Assembly: GCA_963712465.1 (NCBI GenBank)
Contig: CAVQHY010000008.1
Location: 626,917 to 690,916, forward strand
Length of the DNA: 64,000 bases
Direction of reading: 5' to 3'
DNA from: CAVQHY01 sp963712465
GTDB taxonomy: Bacteria > Actinomycetota > Thermoleophilia > Gaiellales > Gaiellaceae
Under the pieces are notes generated by a model, which saw only the letters and a list, made by a program, of their open reading frames with translations, was not told where the DNA came from and searched no databases. Below, piece after piece: positions 1 through 7,719 of the stretch (position 1 is the first letter of the stretch; every line of letters begins with the position of its first letter). Both the position numbers and the translations under genes were made by a program.

Positions 1-1582
1 GGATCTGCGCACACACCTCGTCGGTGCCGTAGTCGGTCTGGAGCGAGAAGTCCTGGAGCCACGGGACGACGCGGGCGCCCTTGCCGCTGACCCCCCTGGA
101 GAAGTCGGGCAGCGAGCGGCGCACGATCGCATAGGGCTGGGAGTTGGGGTCGGCGAGCCCGTACTCGTCCGAGCCCCAGTGGGACGGGTAGACCATCGGC
201 GCCACGTAGTCGACGTTCTCGGCGATCAGCGAGATGTCCTGGCCGATCTCCTCGGGCCGGGTTGCCGAGATGCCGAAGACCGAGGCGCCGAGAAACGCAT
301 CGGTCGGTCGGAGCGCCTTGCGGGTTTCGGCGAGAAACGCCGCGATCGCCTCCTCCGGGCTCCCCTCGATCCCCGGGAACTTCATCGAGTCGATCGGGCC
401 GTCGGGACGGCGCACGTAGTCGTAGAGGATGTCGTCGACGCCTGCCTGCGCCGCCTCGGTCGCGATGTCGATGTTGTACTTCTTGACGGCCGGGTTGGCG
501 AAGTTCGTGAAGCCGCCGTACCCGGCATACGGCTTACCGGCCGGGGTCTGGATCACCTGATCCCTGTCGCCCGCCTTCCAGGCGGCGGCCGCGAGGATCG
601 GGTCGCGGAAGGCGACCAGCCGGCCCACCACGCGGACGCCCTTGGCGTGGAGCTGCTCGACGGCCTTGTCGAGGTCGTAGATCGCGTCGGTCGCGCCGAT
701 CTTCCCGGCGAGCGGAACCTTCGAGTCGTAGCCGACGACGCCGGACTCGTCCTTGAGGTCGAGCTCCACCGTGTTGATCAGCCCGGCGTCGACCAGGTCG
801 AGCACCCGACCGCGAAGATCGTCGTTCGCCCAGGCGAGCGCGCTCATGTGAACACCGCGGATCGGCTCGGCAGGCCGGCGGGGCACGATCGCGACCTTCA
901 TCGTCTGCTCGGTCCGGTTGCCTGCGGCATCAACGGCCGCGAGCGAGACGGATTGTGGAACGCCCTGATACTGGACGGCGAACGTGCCGTCCCGGACCGC
1001 GACGGGCTCGCCGTCGACGACGAGCTCGGCGCCGTTCTCGACGGTTCCCCTGAGCTTCAGCGGCCGGCCGGAGACCGCCTTGGGCGAGCCGCCCGCGATC
1101 GCCACCTCGGGCGGGGTCGTATCGACGGCGAAGCTCCAGGACCGCGAGCTCGACGCGAAGGGGAACCCGCCGTCCACCTTCACCTGGACCTCGTGGCGTC
1201 CGTCGGACAGACGGCCGGGACGCAGGATCGAGACGCCGTCCTGCACGGTGGCGGCCGCCGTCACATCGTTCCCGTCGAGGGTCCAGTCGATCGACCCGGG
1301 GTCGTCGCCGCGAGCCGCGAAGGCCAGCCCCCCAAGCGCGTCGGCGCCGACGGCGGCATCGTCGGCCGGGCCGTCGGTCTCCAGGCTGGGCGAGGCGATC
1401 TTCCCCCCGAGGAAGAGGACGAGAAACGCCAGTCCCGCGAGCACGACGGCAAGCGCCGTGAGCCGGCGACGGCGGTAGATCTGCCGGCGCCTAGCTGCGA
1501 CCTGGCGCGCCTCCGCGGTCGGCGGCCGCCGCCGCGTCGAGCCGCGTCGCGGCGCGTGCGTCGTTGCCATTCCGGTGGACAT
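1..1582 (-). CDS. Secreted/anchored DUF4015-type putative glycoside hydrolase (C-terminus beyond window)
   Basis: The frame is open from an ATG at 1582 to the window edge, about 527 residues, so the C-terminus is missing. A GGAGGGG ribosome site lies 8 nt before this ATG; a second in-frame ATG lies four codons further in. Residues 1-40 are Arg-rich and cytoplasmic, followed by one membrane segment (LTALAVVLAGLAFLVLFLGG). An Ig-like region (about 80-220, with DTTPPEVAIAGGSPKAVSG) precedes a TIM-barrel-like region that begins at PIRGVHMSALAW and contains VDYVAPMVYPSHWG. This matches the family of putative glycosyl hydrolases with a DUF4015 domain; substrate is unknown. It is divergently transcribed from groES with 53 bp between the starts. 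The family call is from motif recognition. Confidence 0.8.
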   Translation of the reverse strand, partial: MSTGMATTHAPRRGSTRRRPPTAEARQVAARRRQIYRRRRLTALAVVLAGLAFLVLFLGGKIASPSLETDGPADDAAVGADALGGLAFAARGDDPGSIDWTLDGNDVTAAATVQDGVSILRPGRLSDGRHEVQVKVDGGFPFASSSRSWSFAVDTTPPEVAIAGGSPKAVSGRPLKLRGTVENGAELVVDGEPVAVRDGTFAVQYQGVPQSVSLAAVDAAGNRTEQTMKVAIVPRRPAEPIRGVHMSALAWANDDLRGRVLDLVDAGLINTVELDLKDESGVVGYDSKVPLAGKIGATDAIYDLDKAVEQLHAKGVRVVGRLVAFRDPILAAAAWKAGDRDQVIQTPAGKPYAGYGGFTNFANPAVKKYNIDIATEAAQAGVDDILYDYVRRPDGPIDSMKFPGIEGSPEEAIAAFLAETRKALRPTDAFLGASVFGISATRPEEIGQDISLIAENVDYVAPMVYPSHWGSDEYGLADPNSQPYAIVRRSLPDFSRGVSGKGARVVPWLQDFSLQTDYGTDEVCAQI

Positions 1583-1622
1583 TACCTTGACCCCTCCGGA
1601 CCATGCGGACAGGTGTCCGGCC

Positions 1623-1628
1623 TACAAT
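1623..1628 (+). promoter_or_regulatory. -10 box (TACAAT) of a likely leaderless groES transcript
   Basis: TACAAT ends exactly 7 nt before the ATG at 1636 and there is no Shine-Dalgarno sequence in between, so transcription should start at or next to the start codon. No good -35 box is seen 17 nt upstream. The same 7-nt geometry recurs at five other genes in the window. Confidence 0.5.
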
Positions 1629-1635
1629 CGTGTCC

Positions 1636-1926
1636 ATGGAAGAGATCGCGAGCCTCGCCCCGCTCTCGCTCGAGCCGCTCGACGACCATCTGATCATCGA
1701 GCAGACAGACGAGGAGGTCGAGACCCGTACCGGGCTGATCATCCCGGCCAGCGCCGAGGCCGAGGCGCGCTCGGGCATCGTCACCGCAGTCGGCCCCGAA
1801 GCCGCCGGCATCGAGCCCGGGGACAAGGTGCTCTTCCCGAAGGACGCCGGTTTCGACGTGAGGCTGGGCGGCGTGGCAGTCAAGGTGCTGCGGCGCGGCC
1901 AGCTGATCGCTCGCGTGCACGACTGA
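1636..1926 (+). CDS. groES: Co-chaperonin GroES (Cpn10)
   Basis: This 96-residue protein has the Cpn10 pattern: PLDDHLIIEQ at the N-terminus, a mobile-loop region (ETRTGLIIPASAEAEARSG) and the closing GQLIARV strand. It should form the heptameric lid of the GroEL chamber in the cytoplasm. The ATG at 1636 gives the normal family length; a longer frame from 1603 adds eleven non-conserved residues and would remove the promoter. No groEL follows, so groES is solitary here. It lacks a Shine-Dalgarno site and probably uses a leaderless start. The two halves of the mobile loop are well kept, so it should be functional. Confidence 0.9.
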   Translation: MEEIASLAPLSLEPLDDHLIIEQTDEEVETRTGLIIPASAEAEARSGIVTAVGPEAAGIEPGDKVLFPKDAGFDVRLGGVAVKVLRRGQLIARVHD

Positions 1927-2089
1927 CTAGTTCACCCGTCAGGGGGAAGTCCCTGCAAGGGCCGGCACCCATGATTCGTCGGCCGGCTCCCCTCAGATAC
2001 CCCCGGCGCTCGGCGAATGCCCGTCACGGACATGCGGCTCCTACCGGTCCGAGGCGGGCTTCGCTCTGTATGGGGGAACCGCTAGGCAC

Positions 2090-2149
2090 GGGGGAACCGC
2101 GCCGCGGTTCCCCCATGGGCCCCCTCCCTGGGGAAACCGCGGTTTCCCC
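2090..2149. repeat. Pair of GGGGGAACCGC palindromes
   Basis: Two strong inverted repeats stand between groES and the tRNA genes. The first has 11-bp arms (2090-2100 and 2104-2114) around a 3-nt loop. The second is the perfect 20-bp palindrome GGGGAAACCGCGGTTTCCCC at 2130-2149. A single half copy, GGGGGAACCG, occurs at about 2072. A related element lies after the tRNA-Ser at 16.4 kb. They may terminate groES transcription, although no T-run follows. Confidence 0.6.
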
Positions 2150-2179
2150 TTGCCCCCTTCCCTTGTGAGCGGATACGAT
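2150..2179 (+). promoter_or_regulatory. Candidate promoter of the tRNA-Ser pair
   Basis: TTGCCC (2150-2155) and TACGAT (2174-2179) are separated by 18 bp, and the first tRNA begins 10 nt after the -10 box. The -10 sequence matches one upstream of uppP. The -35 match is only moderate. Confidence 0.4.
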
Positions 2180-2189
2180 CGGTTCGCGC

Positions 2190-2280
2190 GGAGAAGTGGC
2201 CGAGTGGCTGAAGGCGGCGCCCTGCTAAGGCGTTAAGGGGGTACTAACCTCCTTCGAGGGTTCGAATCCCTCCTTCTCCG
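2190..2280 (+). tRNA. tRNA-Ser (anticodon GCT)
   Basis: The 7-bp acceptor stem GGAGAAG/CTTCTCC, a long variable arm typical of class II tRNA, and the T-loop sequence GGTTCGAATCC are all present. The anticodon loop CTGCTAA gives GCT, reading AGC/AGU serine codons. CCA is not encoded. It is followed after 9 bp by a second tRNA-Ser. Confidence 0.97.
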
Positions 2281-2289
2281 CCTCGACCC

Positions 2290-2378
2290 GGAGGGGTGGC
2301 AGAGCGGTCGAATGCGGCGGTCTCGAAAACCGTTACGGGCGGTTCCGTCCGTCGAGGGTTCAAATCCCTCCCCCTCCG
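2290..2378 (+). tRNA. tRNA-Ser (anticodon CGA)
   Basis: The acceptor stem GGAGGGG/CCCCTCC, a long variable arm and the T-loop GGTTCAAATCC define a class II tRNA. The anticodon loop CTCGAAA gives CGA, reading UCG. It probably shares a transcript with the tRNA-Ser just upstream. CCA is not encoded. Confidence 0.97.
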
Positions 2379-2390
2379 CCTGACACAGCC

Positions 2391-2415
2391 GAATCCCGCT
2401 ACTAGAGCGGGATTC
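2391..2415 (+). terminator. Hairpin after the tRNA-Ser pair
   Basis: A perfect 10-bp stem GAATCCCGCT/AGCGGGATTC encloses the 5-nt loop ACTAG, 12 nt after the second tRNA. There is no T-run, so it may be a weak terminator or processing hairpin. Confidence 0.5.
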
Positions 2416-3011
2416 AGGCTCACCGCCACCACGCTCCCGCCCGCTTTCATCTGCCGCTCAAGACCGCTGGAAACCGCGCGGATCGGGGGACGACTGTCGC
2501 GCAACTGTCGCGCAGCGTCAGCATGCGGGGACAGGGCACCCCCTGCCGTCGGGTGGTCTCGATGGAATCACCGGGTGGCGATATGAGCCATTCGCCACCA
2601 TACTTCGATCACGAACCCGGGGGACGACACTGGCAAACCCGTTCACCGGACCAGTACCCAGCCAACTGCGGCCGCCCGATCTGGCCCCGCTGCCAACGGG
2701 CGGCACGGCTGGGGAGCGAGGGCAGACGTGTGGTACTCCGATGCCAGGCCAAGTTCGGCGGGAGGATGGCCACGTACCCTCGGCTTCGCCATCCTCCCCG
2801 ACCGCAGGAGTTCCCCGGCACCCGCCAATCGGCAGTATCGCAGGAGGCCACGGCGAGCGGGCCTCTTGCATGCATCCGCGGGCGGGTCCCGATGCGGCGG
2901 AGGCAGGCCCGGTAAGGGCGGTAAGGGTGGTGACGGGGGCAGGGCGGTGGCCCCGTTCGTCGTTGGTGGGCGCCGGGCTGGTCTGGTCAGCCAACCAGCT
3001 ACGGTGACGGC

Positions 3012-3167
3012 GTGCCGGATGACCGATCACAAAAGCCTCGCCCGCAGGTGAAGCAAGACTGCTCGATCACGACGATCTGCCCGTCCTGCGGTAACGACGT
3101 AATTCGCGCCGGTAATCTGCCCGTCTGTTGTCGCGGCTGGCTCACGCGGCTGCCGAAGCCGAGGTAG
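3012..3167 (+). CDS. Possible small Cys-rich (zinc-ribbon-like) protein, uncertain
   Basis: This 51-codon frame starts with GTG and contains CPSCGNDV followed 13 residues later by a CC pair, plus an earlier Cys. The spacing resembles a minimal zinc ribbon. There is no clear ribosome site and no recognised family, and it lies in a gene-poor stretch. It may be a remnant or chance. Confidence 0.2.
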   Translation: MPDDRSQKPRPQVKQDCSITTICPSCGNDVIRAGNLPVCCRGWLTRLPKPR

Positions 3168-3654
3168 CGCGGGACCGAACCCTGCGATCCGAGGCTGCTT
3201 GGGGGTCAGCTCCCTCGGAGCGAATCGCCAGGTCGGGGGGTCCCAGGCCAAGAGCCCGGCCCCGCCTGATCCAGCCTATGAAGCTGTAATGACTATGTGA
3301 AGGCCTGGCCGCTGTAAGTCCCCCGAACGGGGGAGGCGGGACAAAGCGAGCAGCGCAAGGCTGACAGAGCTCGTGGCCGAGCCCCGACGCGGCCGTCGGA
3401 GCTCGACCAGGGGGAGAGCAAGAGCCCCAGCGCGAGCCGCGTCCCTTCCCAGGTCCACGCGCGCCAGGGCTCACAGAAGGGTTACCCACCTCGCACGACA
3501 CCGTCACCCGCCGGCACAAGCATTTACGAACTCCTTACGCCGCGAGGGACGGGCTCGTCGACGCCCGAGCCCTTGCGCCGCGGCCAAGGACTCGGGCGTT
3601 CGGCATCCTTGTACGGCGAAGGACACCACCGCTCGCGGTCGTATGCCGACGTAA

Positions 3655-3689
3655 GCCCGGGCCTGTGGCCGCATCAGGTCCGGGCCTTT
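3655..3689 (+). terminator. Terminator-like hairpin
   Basis: A 9-bp stem (3655-3663 with 3677-3685, one G-U pair) with a 13-nt loop is followed by CTTTC. No upstream gene was identified for it. Confidence 0.35.
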
Positions 3690-3869
3690 CGATCGGGGAC
3701 AGAACCCGGGACGTTCGAGATTGTCGACGTCGCATTCGACGTGGTCGGCCACGCCGAGTGGACGCTCTTCAAGATCTGGGCCGAGGTCGCGGCGGTACTC
3801 ATTGAGACGGACGCCAACGAGAAGCTGGTGACCGTTGCATCGGTCACCGACGTCGACCTGGCTCGCGCA

Positions 3870-4802
3870 TCAGCCGGCGAGGGCGCCTACCCGCGCGACG
3901 ACGTCGCGACAAAACGCACCGATCTGCCGCGGGTCGTCGGTGAACTGCGAGGGCTTGACGCAGATCGTCGTGAACCCACGCTCGAGCTGGGCGGGGATCG
4001 ACTCGAGGGCGAGGCCGAGGTCCGCGACGCTGTCCGGGCCCGGGAAGCTGCCGCGTGTCCCGCCGACGAGCTCGAGCTCGTCCGGGTCGCGCCCCGCCTC
4101 GCGCATCGCATCGCGCAGCCGGCCGAGCTCCTCGTCCGAGGGTCGCCCGAGGGGGTTGAATCCGTGACCGTACGCGACGATCCTCCGCAGGAGGCGATCG
4201 TGGAGCGAGCTGCCGCCGAGCCAGACGATCGGCCCGCCCGCGCGGTACGGCTTCGGCTCGAAGTAGACGTCGTGAAAGCGGTAGTGGTCGCCCTCGAACG
4301 AGGCCGGCGTCTCGGCCCAGAGCAGCTGCCAGATCGCGAGGTGCTCGTCGAGGAGCTCCCCCCGCTTGCGAAACGGCACGGCCAGCGCGTCGTACTCGGC
4401 CTCGTGCCAGCTCACCGTCGGCTGGACGACGAGCCGGCCGTCCGAGAGGAGATCGAGCGTCGCGAGCTGCTTCGCGAGCGCGAGCGGATGACGAAGCGGC
4501 GCGATGATCGCGCCGGCGACGAGGCGCAGCCGCTCTGTCACCGACGCGATCGCCGCGAGCAGAGCAAGCGAGTCGGGCCACGGCATCGACGGATCCTGAT
4601 TTCCGGGCAGGGCGTAGTCGCGCGGGTTATCGGGCAACCCGGCGGCATCCGCCCCCGGGCCGAGGACGATGTGCTCGCTGACCATGACAGCGTCGAAGCC
4701 GGCCTCCTCGGCCTCGACGGCGAGCCGAACGAGCGCGCGGAGGTCGCGCGGCGGCGTCAGCGTCCAGTTCTCGCTCAGGATCAGGACGAGTCGCACGGAC
4801 AC
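3870..4802 (-). CDS. Luciferase-like (LLM class) flavin/F420-dependent oxidoreductase
   Basis: The 310-residue product has the TIM-barrel luciferase-like monooxygenase pattern: AVEAEEAGFDAVMVSEHIVL near the N-terminus, RLRLVAGAIIAPLRHP, and WLGGSSLHDRLLRRIVAYGHGF. Actinobacterial members usually use coenzyme F420 or FMN to oxidise an alcohol, imine or similar group; the substrate cannot be read here. It starts with GTG at 4802. It is the last gene of the leftward iolB operon and begins 2 nt after the probable true stop of the isomerase gene, so an oxidative step on a sugar or polyol intermediate is plausible. That role is inference from the neighbourhood. Confidence 0.85.
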   Translation of the reverse strand: MSVRLVLILSENWTLTPPRDLRALVRLAVEAEEAGFDAVMVSEHIVLGPGADAAGLPDNPRDYALPGNQDPSMPWPDSLALLAAIASVTERLRLVAGAIIAPLRHPLALAKQLATLDLLSDGRLVVQPTVSWHEAEYDALAVPFRKRGELLDEHLAIWQLLWAETPASFEGDHYRFHDVYFEPKPYRAGGPIVWLGGSSLHDRLLRRIVAYGHGFNPLGRPSDEELGRLRDAMREAGRDPDELELVGGTRGSFPGPDSVADLGLALESIPAQLERGFTTICVKPSQFTDDPRQIGAFCRDVVARVGALAG

Positions 4803-5721
4803 CGCTACACACCCCCAGCGTTCGAAGGTAGGCGCGGTTCGCCGCCTGGTCGGCCGCGAAGTCGTCGAACGACAGGCCCGGCGGTCTGTAGCGATCCTGC
4901 TCGACCACGAGCCAGCCGTCGTAGCCGGCGGCGGCCAGGCGCTCCAGCACGCCCGGAACGTCGACCGAGCCTGTTTCGAGCCGTGAGAAGACGCCGCTTC
5001 GCCACGCCTCCTCCATCCCGAGACCCTCTCGACGGATGCGGTCCATCACGTCGCCGTCGACGTTCTTGAGATGCACGTGATTGACCCGGTCGCCGTGGCG
5101 GTCGAGCAGCTCGATCGGGTTCCCGCCGCCGAACGCCGTGTGGCCCGTGTCGAGACAGAGGCCCGCCAGGCTGGGATCGAGACGCTCGAGCAGACGATCG
5201 ACCTCGCGCGGCGTCTCGATGTACGTCCCGCCGTGGTAGTGAAACGACACCGTGAAGCCACGGCTTCGGCACCGCTCGGCGGCACGAACGACATTGGCGG
5301 CGAGCGTCTCGAAACGAGAATCCTCGAGCCATGCCGAAGGCGTCTCATCGATGCGTCCTGCGGCGGCCAGGCGCTCGGGCTCGCAGAACGCGTCCGACAG
5401 CAGGACGAGCGGCCGCTCGTCGGCCACCGAAACGGCGTCGAGCTGGTCGAGAACGTTATCGAGCCGTCCGAGGTCCTCCTCCCGGTGCTCTGCCCGCGAG
5501 AAGCGCAACGGCAGGAACGAGGCGACCAGCGACAGGCCGTGGCGCTGGAGGCGGGCGACGAGCTCCGGGCCCTCGCCGAAGTACCCCGGCGGCCCGAGCT
5601 CCGTGCCCGAGTAGCCCCCGGCCGCGATCGCCCCCAACAGCTCCTCCGGATCGGGGAGATCCGCGTCCTCCGCCGTGAGCTCGAAGACCCCGTACGAGAC
5701 CGGAGCGTTGGCGAGACGCAC
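4627..5721 (-). CDS. Sugar phosphate isomerase/epimerase (xylose isomerase-like TIM barrel), 3' end probably frameshifted
   Basis: The product starts at GTG 5721 (RLANAPVSYGVFELT) and follows the AP-endonuclease-2/IolE-like TIM barrel: YSGTELGPPGYFG, FHYHGGTYIET, LCLDTGHTAFGGG and NHVHLKNVDGDV supply the expected His, Glu and Asp metal ligands. The likely reaction is isomerisation, epimerisation or dehydration of an inositol-type intermediate. Similar proteins end near AYLRTLG. Here the frame runs on 58 codons into the next gene, whereas restoring one G to a G5 run at about 4814 would give a stop at 4805-4807, 2 nt before the next start. The extended tail is therefore probably an indel artefact or a very recent mutation. 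The start lies 2 nt after the iolB stop. Confidence 0.8.
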   Translation of the reverse strand: MRLANAPVSYGVFELTAEDADLPDPEELLGAIAAGGYSGTELGPPGYFGEGPELVARLQRHGLSLVASFLPLRFSRAEHREEDLGRLDNVLDQLDAVSVADERPLVLLSDAFCEPERLAAAGRIDETPSAWLEDSRFETLAANVVRAAERCRSRGFTVSFHYHGGTYIETPREVDRLLERLDPSLAGLCLDTGHTAFGGGNPIELLDRHGDRVNHVHLKNVDGDVMDRIRREGLGMEEAWRSGVFSRLETGSVDVPGVLERLAAAGYDGWLVVEQDRYRPPGLSFDDFAADQAANRAYLRTLGVCSGVRATRPDPERELDADAAARPPRARSARRRGRGGRLRRCHGQRAHRPRPGGGCRRVAR

Positions 5722-5723
5722 CG

Positions 5724-6563
5724 CTACGAGCCGGTCTCCACACCGACGAGCGGTACACGCGGGTCGCGGGCCATGCCGGCCCAGGCGGCGCGAGCCCACG
5801 CCAGGTCCGGATCGTCGACGGCAGCCATCGATCGGTGGTCGGCAGCGAGCGCGTTCAGGTAGTAGCCGTCGTATCCGTGGGCCGCGCAGAACGGGTGGTA
5901 GCCACGCGGGACGAGGACGACGTCGCCGTCGCGAACCGTCCACGTCTCGTCGAGCGATCCGTCACGGGCGTACAGACGCTGGAGGCCGAAGCCCTCGGGA
6001 GCGGCGAAGCGGTACGCGTACACCTCCTCGAGGTCGTTCTCCTCGGGAAGGCTGACCCGCTCGTGCTTGTGCGGCGGATAGCTCGACCAGTTCCCGGCCG
6101 GGGTCAGCACCTCGACGACGAGGAGGCGGTGGGCCGGAAACTCCGGCGGGATGATGTGCGTGATCTGCCGGGTGGCGTTGCCGGCACCGCGCACCTCGAT
6201 CCTCAGAGCCCCGGGATCGATCGACCGCGCGGGATGCCGTTGCTCGGCCCGTGCGCCACAGACGCCCAGAAGCCCCTGTCCGACCAGCGACACGGTGGTT
6301 TCGAGAGGCGCGTACAGCGCCTCGGGAAGCCGCTCGAAGGGCGTCGCCCGCTCGCCAAGCGAATAGGGCTCCCCCTCGATCTCGGCGTCGAGCCGGCCGC
6401 CGAGGTTGACGAGGCACACCTCGTCCGGGCCCGTGTCGAGCACGGACTCGCCGTCGATCGAGAGGTTGCGATACGAGAGCCACCGCCAGCCGGCCGACTC
6501 GGGCGTGATCGGTGGGGCGGGAGCGCGGAGGAGCAACTCCGGCGGGTCCGCGATGCGCGACAT
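5724..6563 (-). CDS. iolB: 5-deoxy-glucuronate isomerase
   Basis: The 279-residue bicupin protein matches IolB well in its C-terminal half: YPPHKHERVSL, LEEVYAYRF, GFGLQRLYARDGSLDETW, DVVLVPRGYHPFCA and YDGYYLNALA. The His and Glu residues of these motifs form the metal site. IolB converts 5-deoxy-glucuronate to 2-deoxy-5-keto-gluconate in the cytoplasm during myo-inositol breakdown. Its ATG overlaps the stop of the upstream dehydrogenase (TGATG), so the two are translationally coupled. iolC, iolD and iolE are not in the window, so the rest of the pathway must be elsewhere or the operon serves a related substrate. Confidence 0.92.
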   Translation of the reverse strand: MSRIADPPELLLRAPAPPITPESAGWRWLSYRNLSIDGESVLDTGPDEVCLVNLGGRLDAEIEGEPYSLGERATPFERLPEALYAPLETTVSLVGQGLLGVCGARAEQRHPARSIDPGALRIEVRGAGNATRQITHIIPPEFPAHRLLVVEVLTPAGNWSSYPPHKHERVSLPEENDLEEVYAYRFAAPEGFGLQRLYARDGSLDETWTVRDGDVVLVPRGYHPFCAAHGYDGYYLNALAADHRSMAAVDDPDLAWARAAWAGMARDPRVPLVGVETGS

Positions 6564-7585
6564 CACGCGGCCGGCCGCAGGACGATCTTGCCTGCCCGGC
6601 CGGCCCGCATCTCCGCCAGAGCCTGGTCGATGCCCTCGAGCGGCAGCTCGTCCGTCACGAGCCCCTCCACGGGCAGCCGCCCCTTCGCCAGCAGCTCGAG
6701 CGCGAGAGCCGCCGTGCCGAACCCGCCCGCTGTGCCCCGAATCAGGATCGTCCCGTCGACGATACGCGCGACGTCGACCTCGGGTCTCGCGGTCGCGTTG
6801 TAGCCAACGCAGAGGATCCTTCCCCCGTGGTCGACGAGCTCGACCGCGCGGTCGAGCAGGAAGCCGGTCGCGTCGATGACCAGCGACGGCGGCATCCGCG
6901 CGCCGGTCGCCCGCCGGTAGCCCTCGACGGCGATCCCCTCGGCGGCGTCGATCGTGTGGGTCGCGCCGCACGCGAGGGCGAGCTCCCGGCGCCGGGACGC
7001 GGGCTCGTACGCGACCAGAGGCTCGACGCCCATCGTCGACAGCACGGCACAGAAGAGCAGGCCGATCGGCCCCGCCCCGAGCACGGCGGCGCTCTCGCCG
7101 GCGCTCGGAGCCACGCGTCGCACACCGGCCAGGACGACGCTGAGCGGCTCGGTCAGCGCCGCGCGGGCCCAGGGAAGCTCGCCCGGAAACGGGAGCAGCG
7201 ACCAGCCCGGCATCGGCGCCAGTGACGTCATGCCGCCGTCCTGGAAGATCCCGTGCAGCACCTGATCCGGACACCCCTCCGGCTCGCCGCGAAGGCAGTA
7301 GTCGCAGGTTCCACATCCCTGGGCCGGGTCGATCGCGACGCGGTCGCCCGGACGGACATGCGTCACGAGCGACCCGACCGCGCGCACGGTGCCGCAGAAC
7401 TCGTGGCCGAGCACGATGCCCGGCGTCGCAGGATGGCGCTGGGGCTGCGACAGGATGTGAAGATCGCTTCCGCAGATTCCCGCCGCGGCGACCTCGACGA
7501 TGACGCCGTCGGGCGCCGGCCCGTCCGGCTCGGGCCGGTCCAGGAGCGCGTGGCGGCCCTCGCCGACGAAGGTGATAGCGCGCAT
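6563..7585 (-). CDS. Zinc-dependent medium-chain alcohol/polyol dehydrogenase
   Basis: The MDR fold is clear over 340 residues. The catalytic zinc ligands lie in GICGSDLH and GHEFCGTV, a structural zinc cluster in GCGTCDYCLRGEPEGC, and the NAD(P) loop in VLGAGPIGLL. The start at ATG 7585 is preferred because GGGAGG stands 6 nt upstream and the first residues (MRAITFVGEG) fit the family; a GTG at 7606 would add seven odd residues. It is the first gene of the leftward operon with iolB, so it probably oxidises an inositol or related polyol to the keto form. Substrate specificity is inferred from context. Confidence 0.88.
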   Translation of the reverse strand: MRAITFVGEGRHALLDRPEPDGPAPDGVIVEVAAAGICGSDLHILSQPQRHPATPGIVLGHEFCGTVRAVGSLVTHVRPGDRVAIDPAQGCGTCDYCLRGEPEGCPDQVLHGIFQDGGMTSLAPMPGWSLLPFPGELPWARAALTEPLSVVLAGVRRVAPSAGESAAVLGAGPIGLLFCAVLSTMGVEPLVAYEPASRRRELALACGATHTIDAAEGIAVEGYRRATGARMPPSLVIDATGFLLDRAVELVDHGGRILCVGYNATARPEVDVARIVDGTILIRGTAGGFGTAALALELLAKGRLPVEGLVTDELPLEGIDQALAEMRAGRAGKIVLRPAA

Positions 7586-7638
7586 CCAAGGCCTCCCGGG
7601 TGACACGGCCCGCGCCGCTTGACATTCCGACGCGGGCG

Positions 7639-7667
7639 ATTATAGGGTCGCGTTTGAAACGTTTCAA
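7639..7667 (-). promoter_or_regulatory. Strong promoter of the leftward iolB operon
   Basis: Read on the minus strand, TTGAAA (7667-7662) and TATAAT (7644-7639) are separated by exactly 17 bp, close to the housekeeping consensus. Transcription would start near 7632, about 47 nt before the dehydrogenase ATG. The -35 box lies inside the LacI-type palindrome. Confidence 0.8.
7654..7667. promoter_or_regulatory. LacI-family operator TTGAAACGTTTCAA
   Basis: This 14-bp perfect palindrome has the central CG and half-site layout of LacI/GalR operators. It covers the -35 box of the leftward promoter and sits 53 bp before the rightward start codon. A LacI-family regulator gene is the second gene to the right, so it is the natural ligand. 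Binding would block leftward initiation directly and could also control the rightward operon. Confidence 0.82.
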
Positions 7668-7719
7668 GCGACGGGCTCGACCTCGGACGGATCCGTAGCG
7701 CTGAGGGAGGGAAGCGAGC
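7668..7719 (+). promoter_or_regulatory. Leader and ribosome site of the rightward sugar operon
   Basis: GAGGGAGGG at about 7703-7711 precedes GTG 7720 by 8 nt. No strong -10 box is visible here, so the rightward promoter position is uncertain; it must lie within or right of the operator palindrome. Confidence 0.35.

Larger units (their letters stand above)
2416..3869. other. Gene-poor stretch without a recognisable gene
   Basis: About 1.45 kb between the tRNA genes and the luciferase-like gene has no convincing coding sequence. Open frames exist on both strands, but their composition is irregular and no family was recognised. Visible items are a 10-bp direct repeat (CTGTCGCGCA, twice within 2495-2515), a small Cys-rich frame at 3012-3167, and a terminator-like hairpin at 3655-3685. 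A + frame at about 3710-3850 (containing HAEWTLFKIWAEVAAVL) looks protein-like but has no credible start. The position just after tRNA genes would suit a decayed integrated element, but no integrase remains. Confidence 0.5.

Noticed and set aside
179..1693. Long plus-strand open frame of about 500 codons
   Set aside because: It is the mirror of the minus-strand DUF4015 gene, which has a ribosome site, a membrane segment and family motifs; the plus frame has only Arg/Asp-rich composition.
2523..2915. Plus-strand 130-codon frame with a few Cys after the tRNA genes
   Set aside because: No ribosome site, no family and irregular composition; a few Cys in CGRPIWPRC order are not enough.
3573..3870. 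Plus-strand protein-like segment HAEWTLFKIWAEVAAVL
   Set aside because: No credible start codon or ribosome site, and the frame continues as a shadow of the luciferase-like gene.
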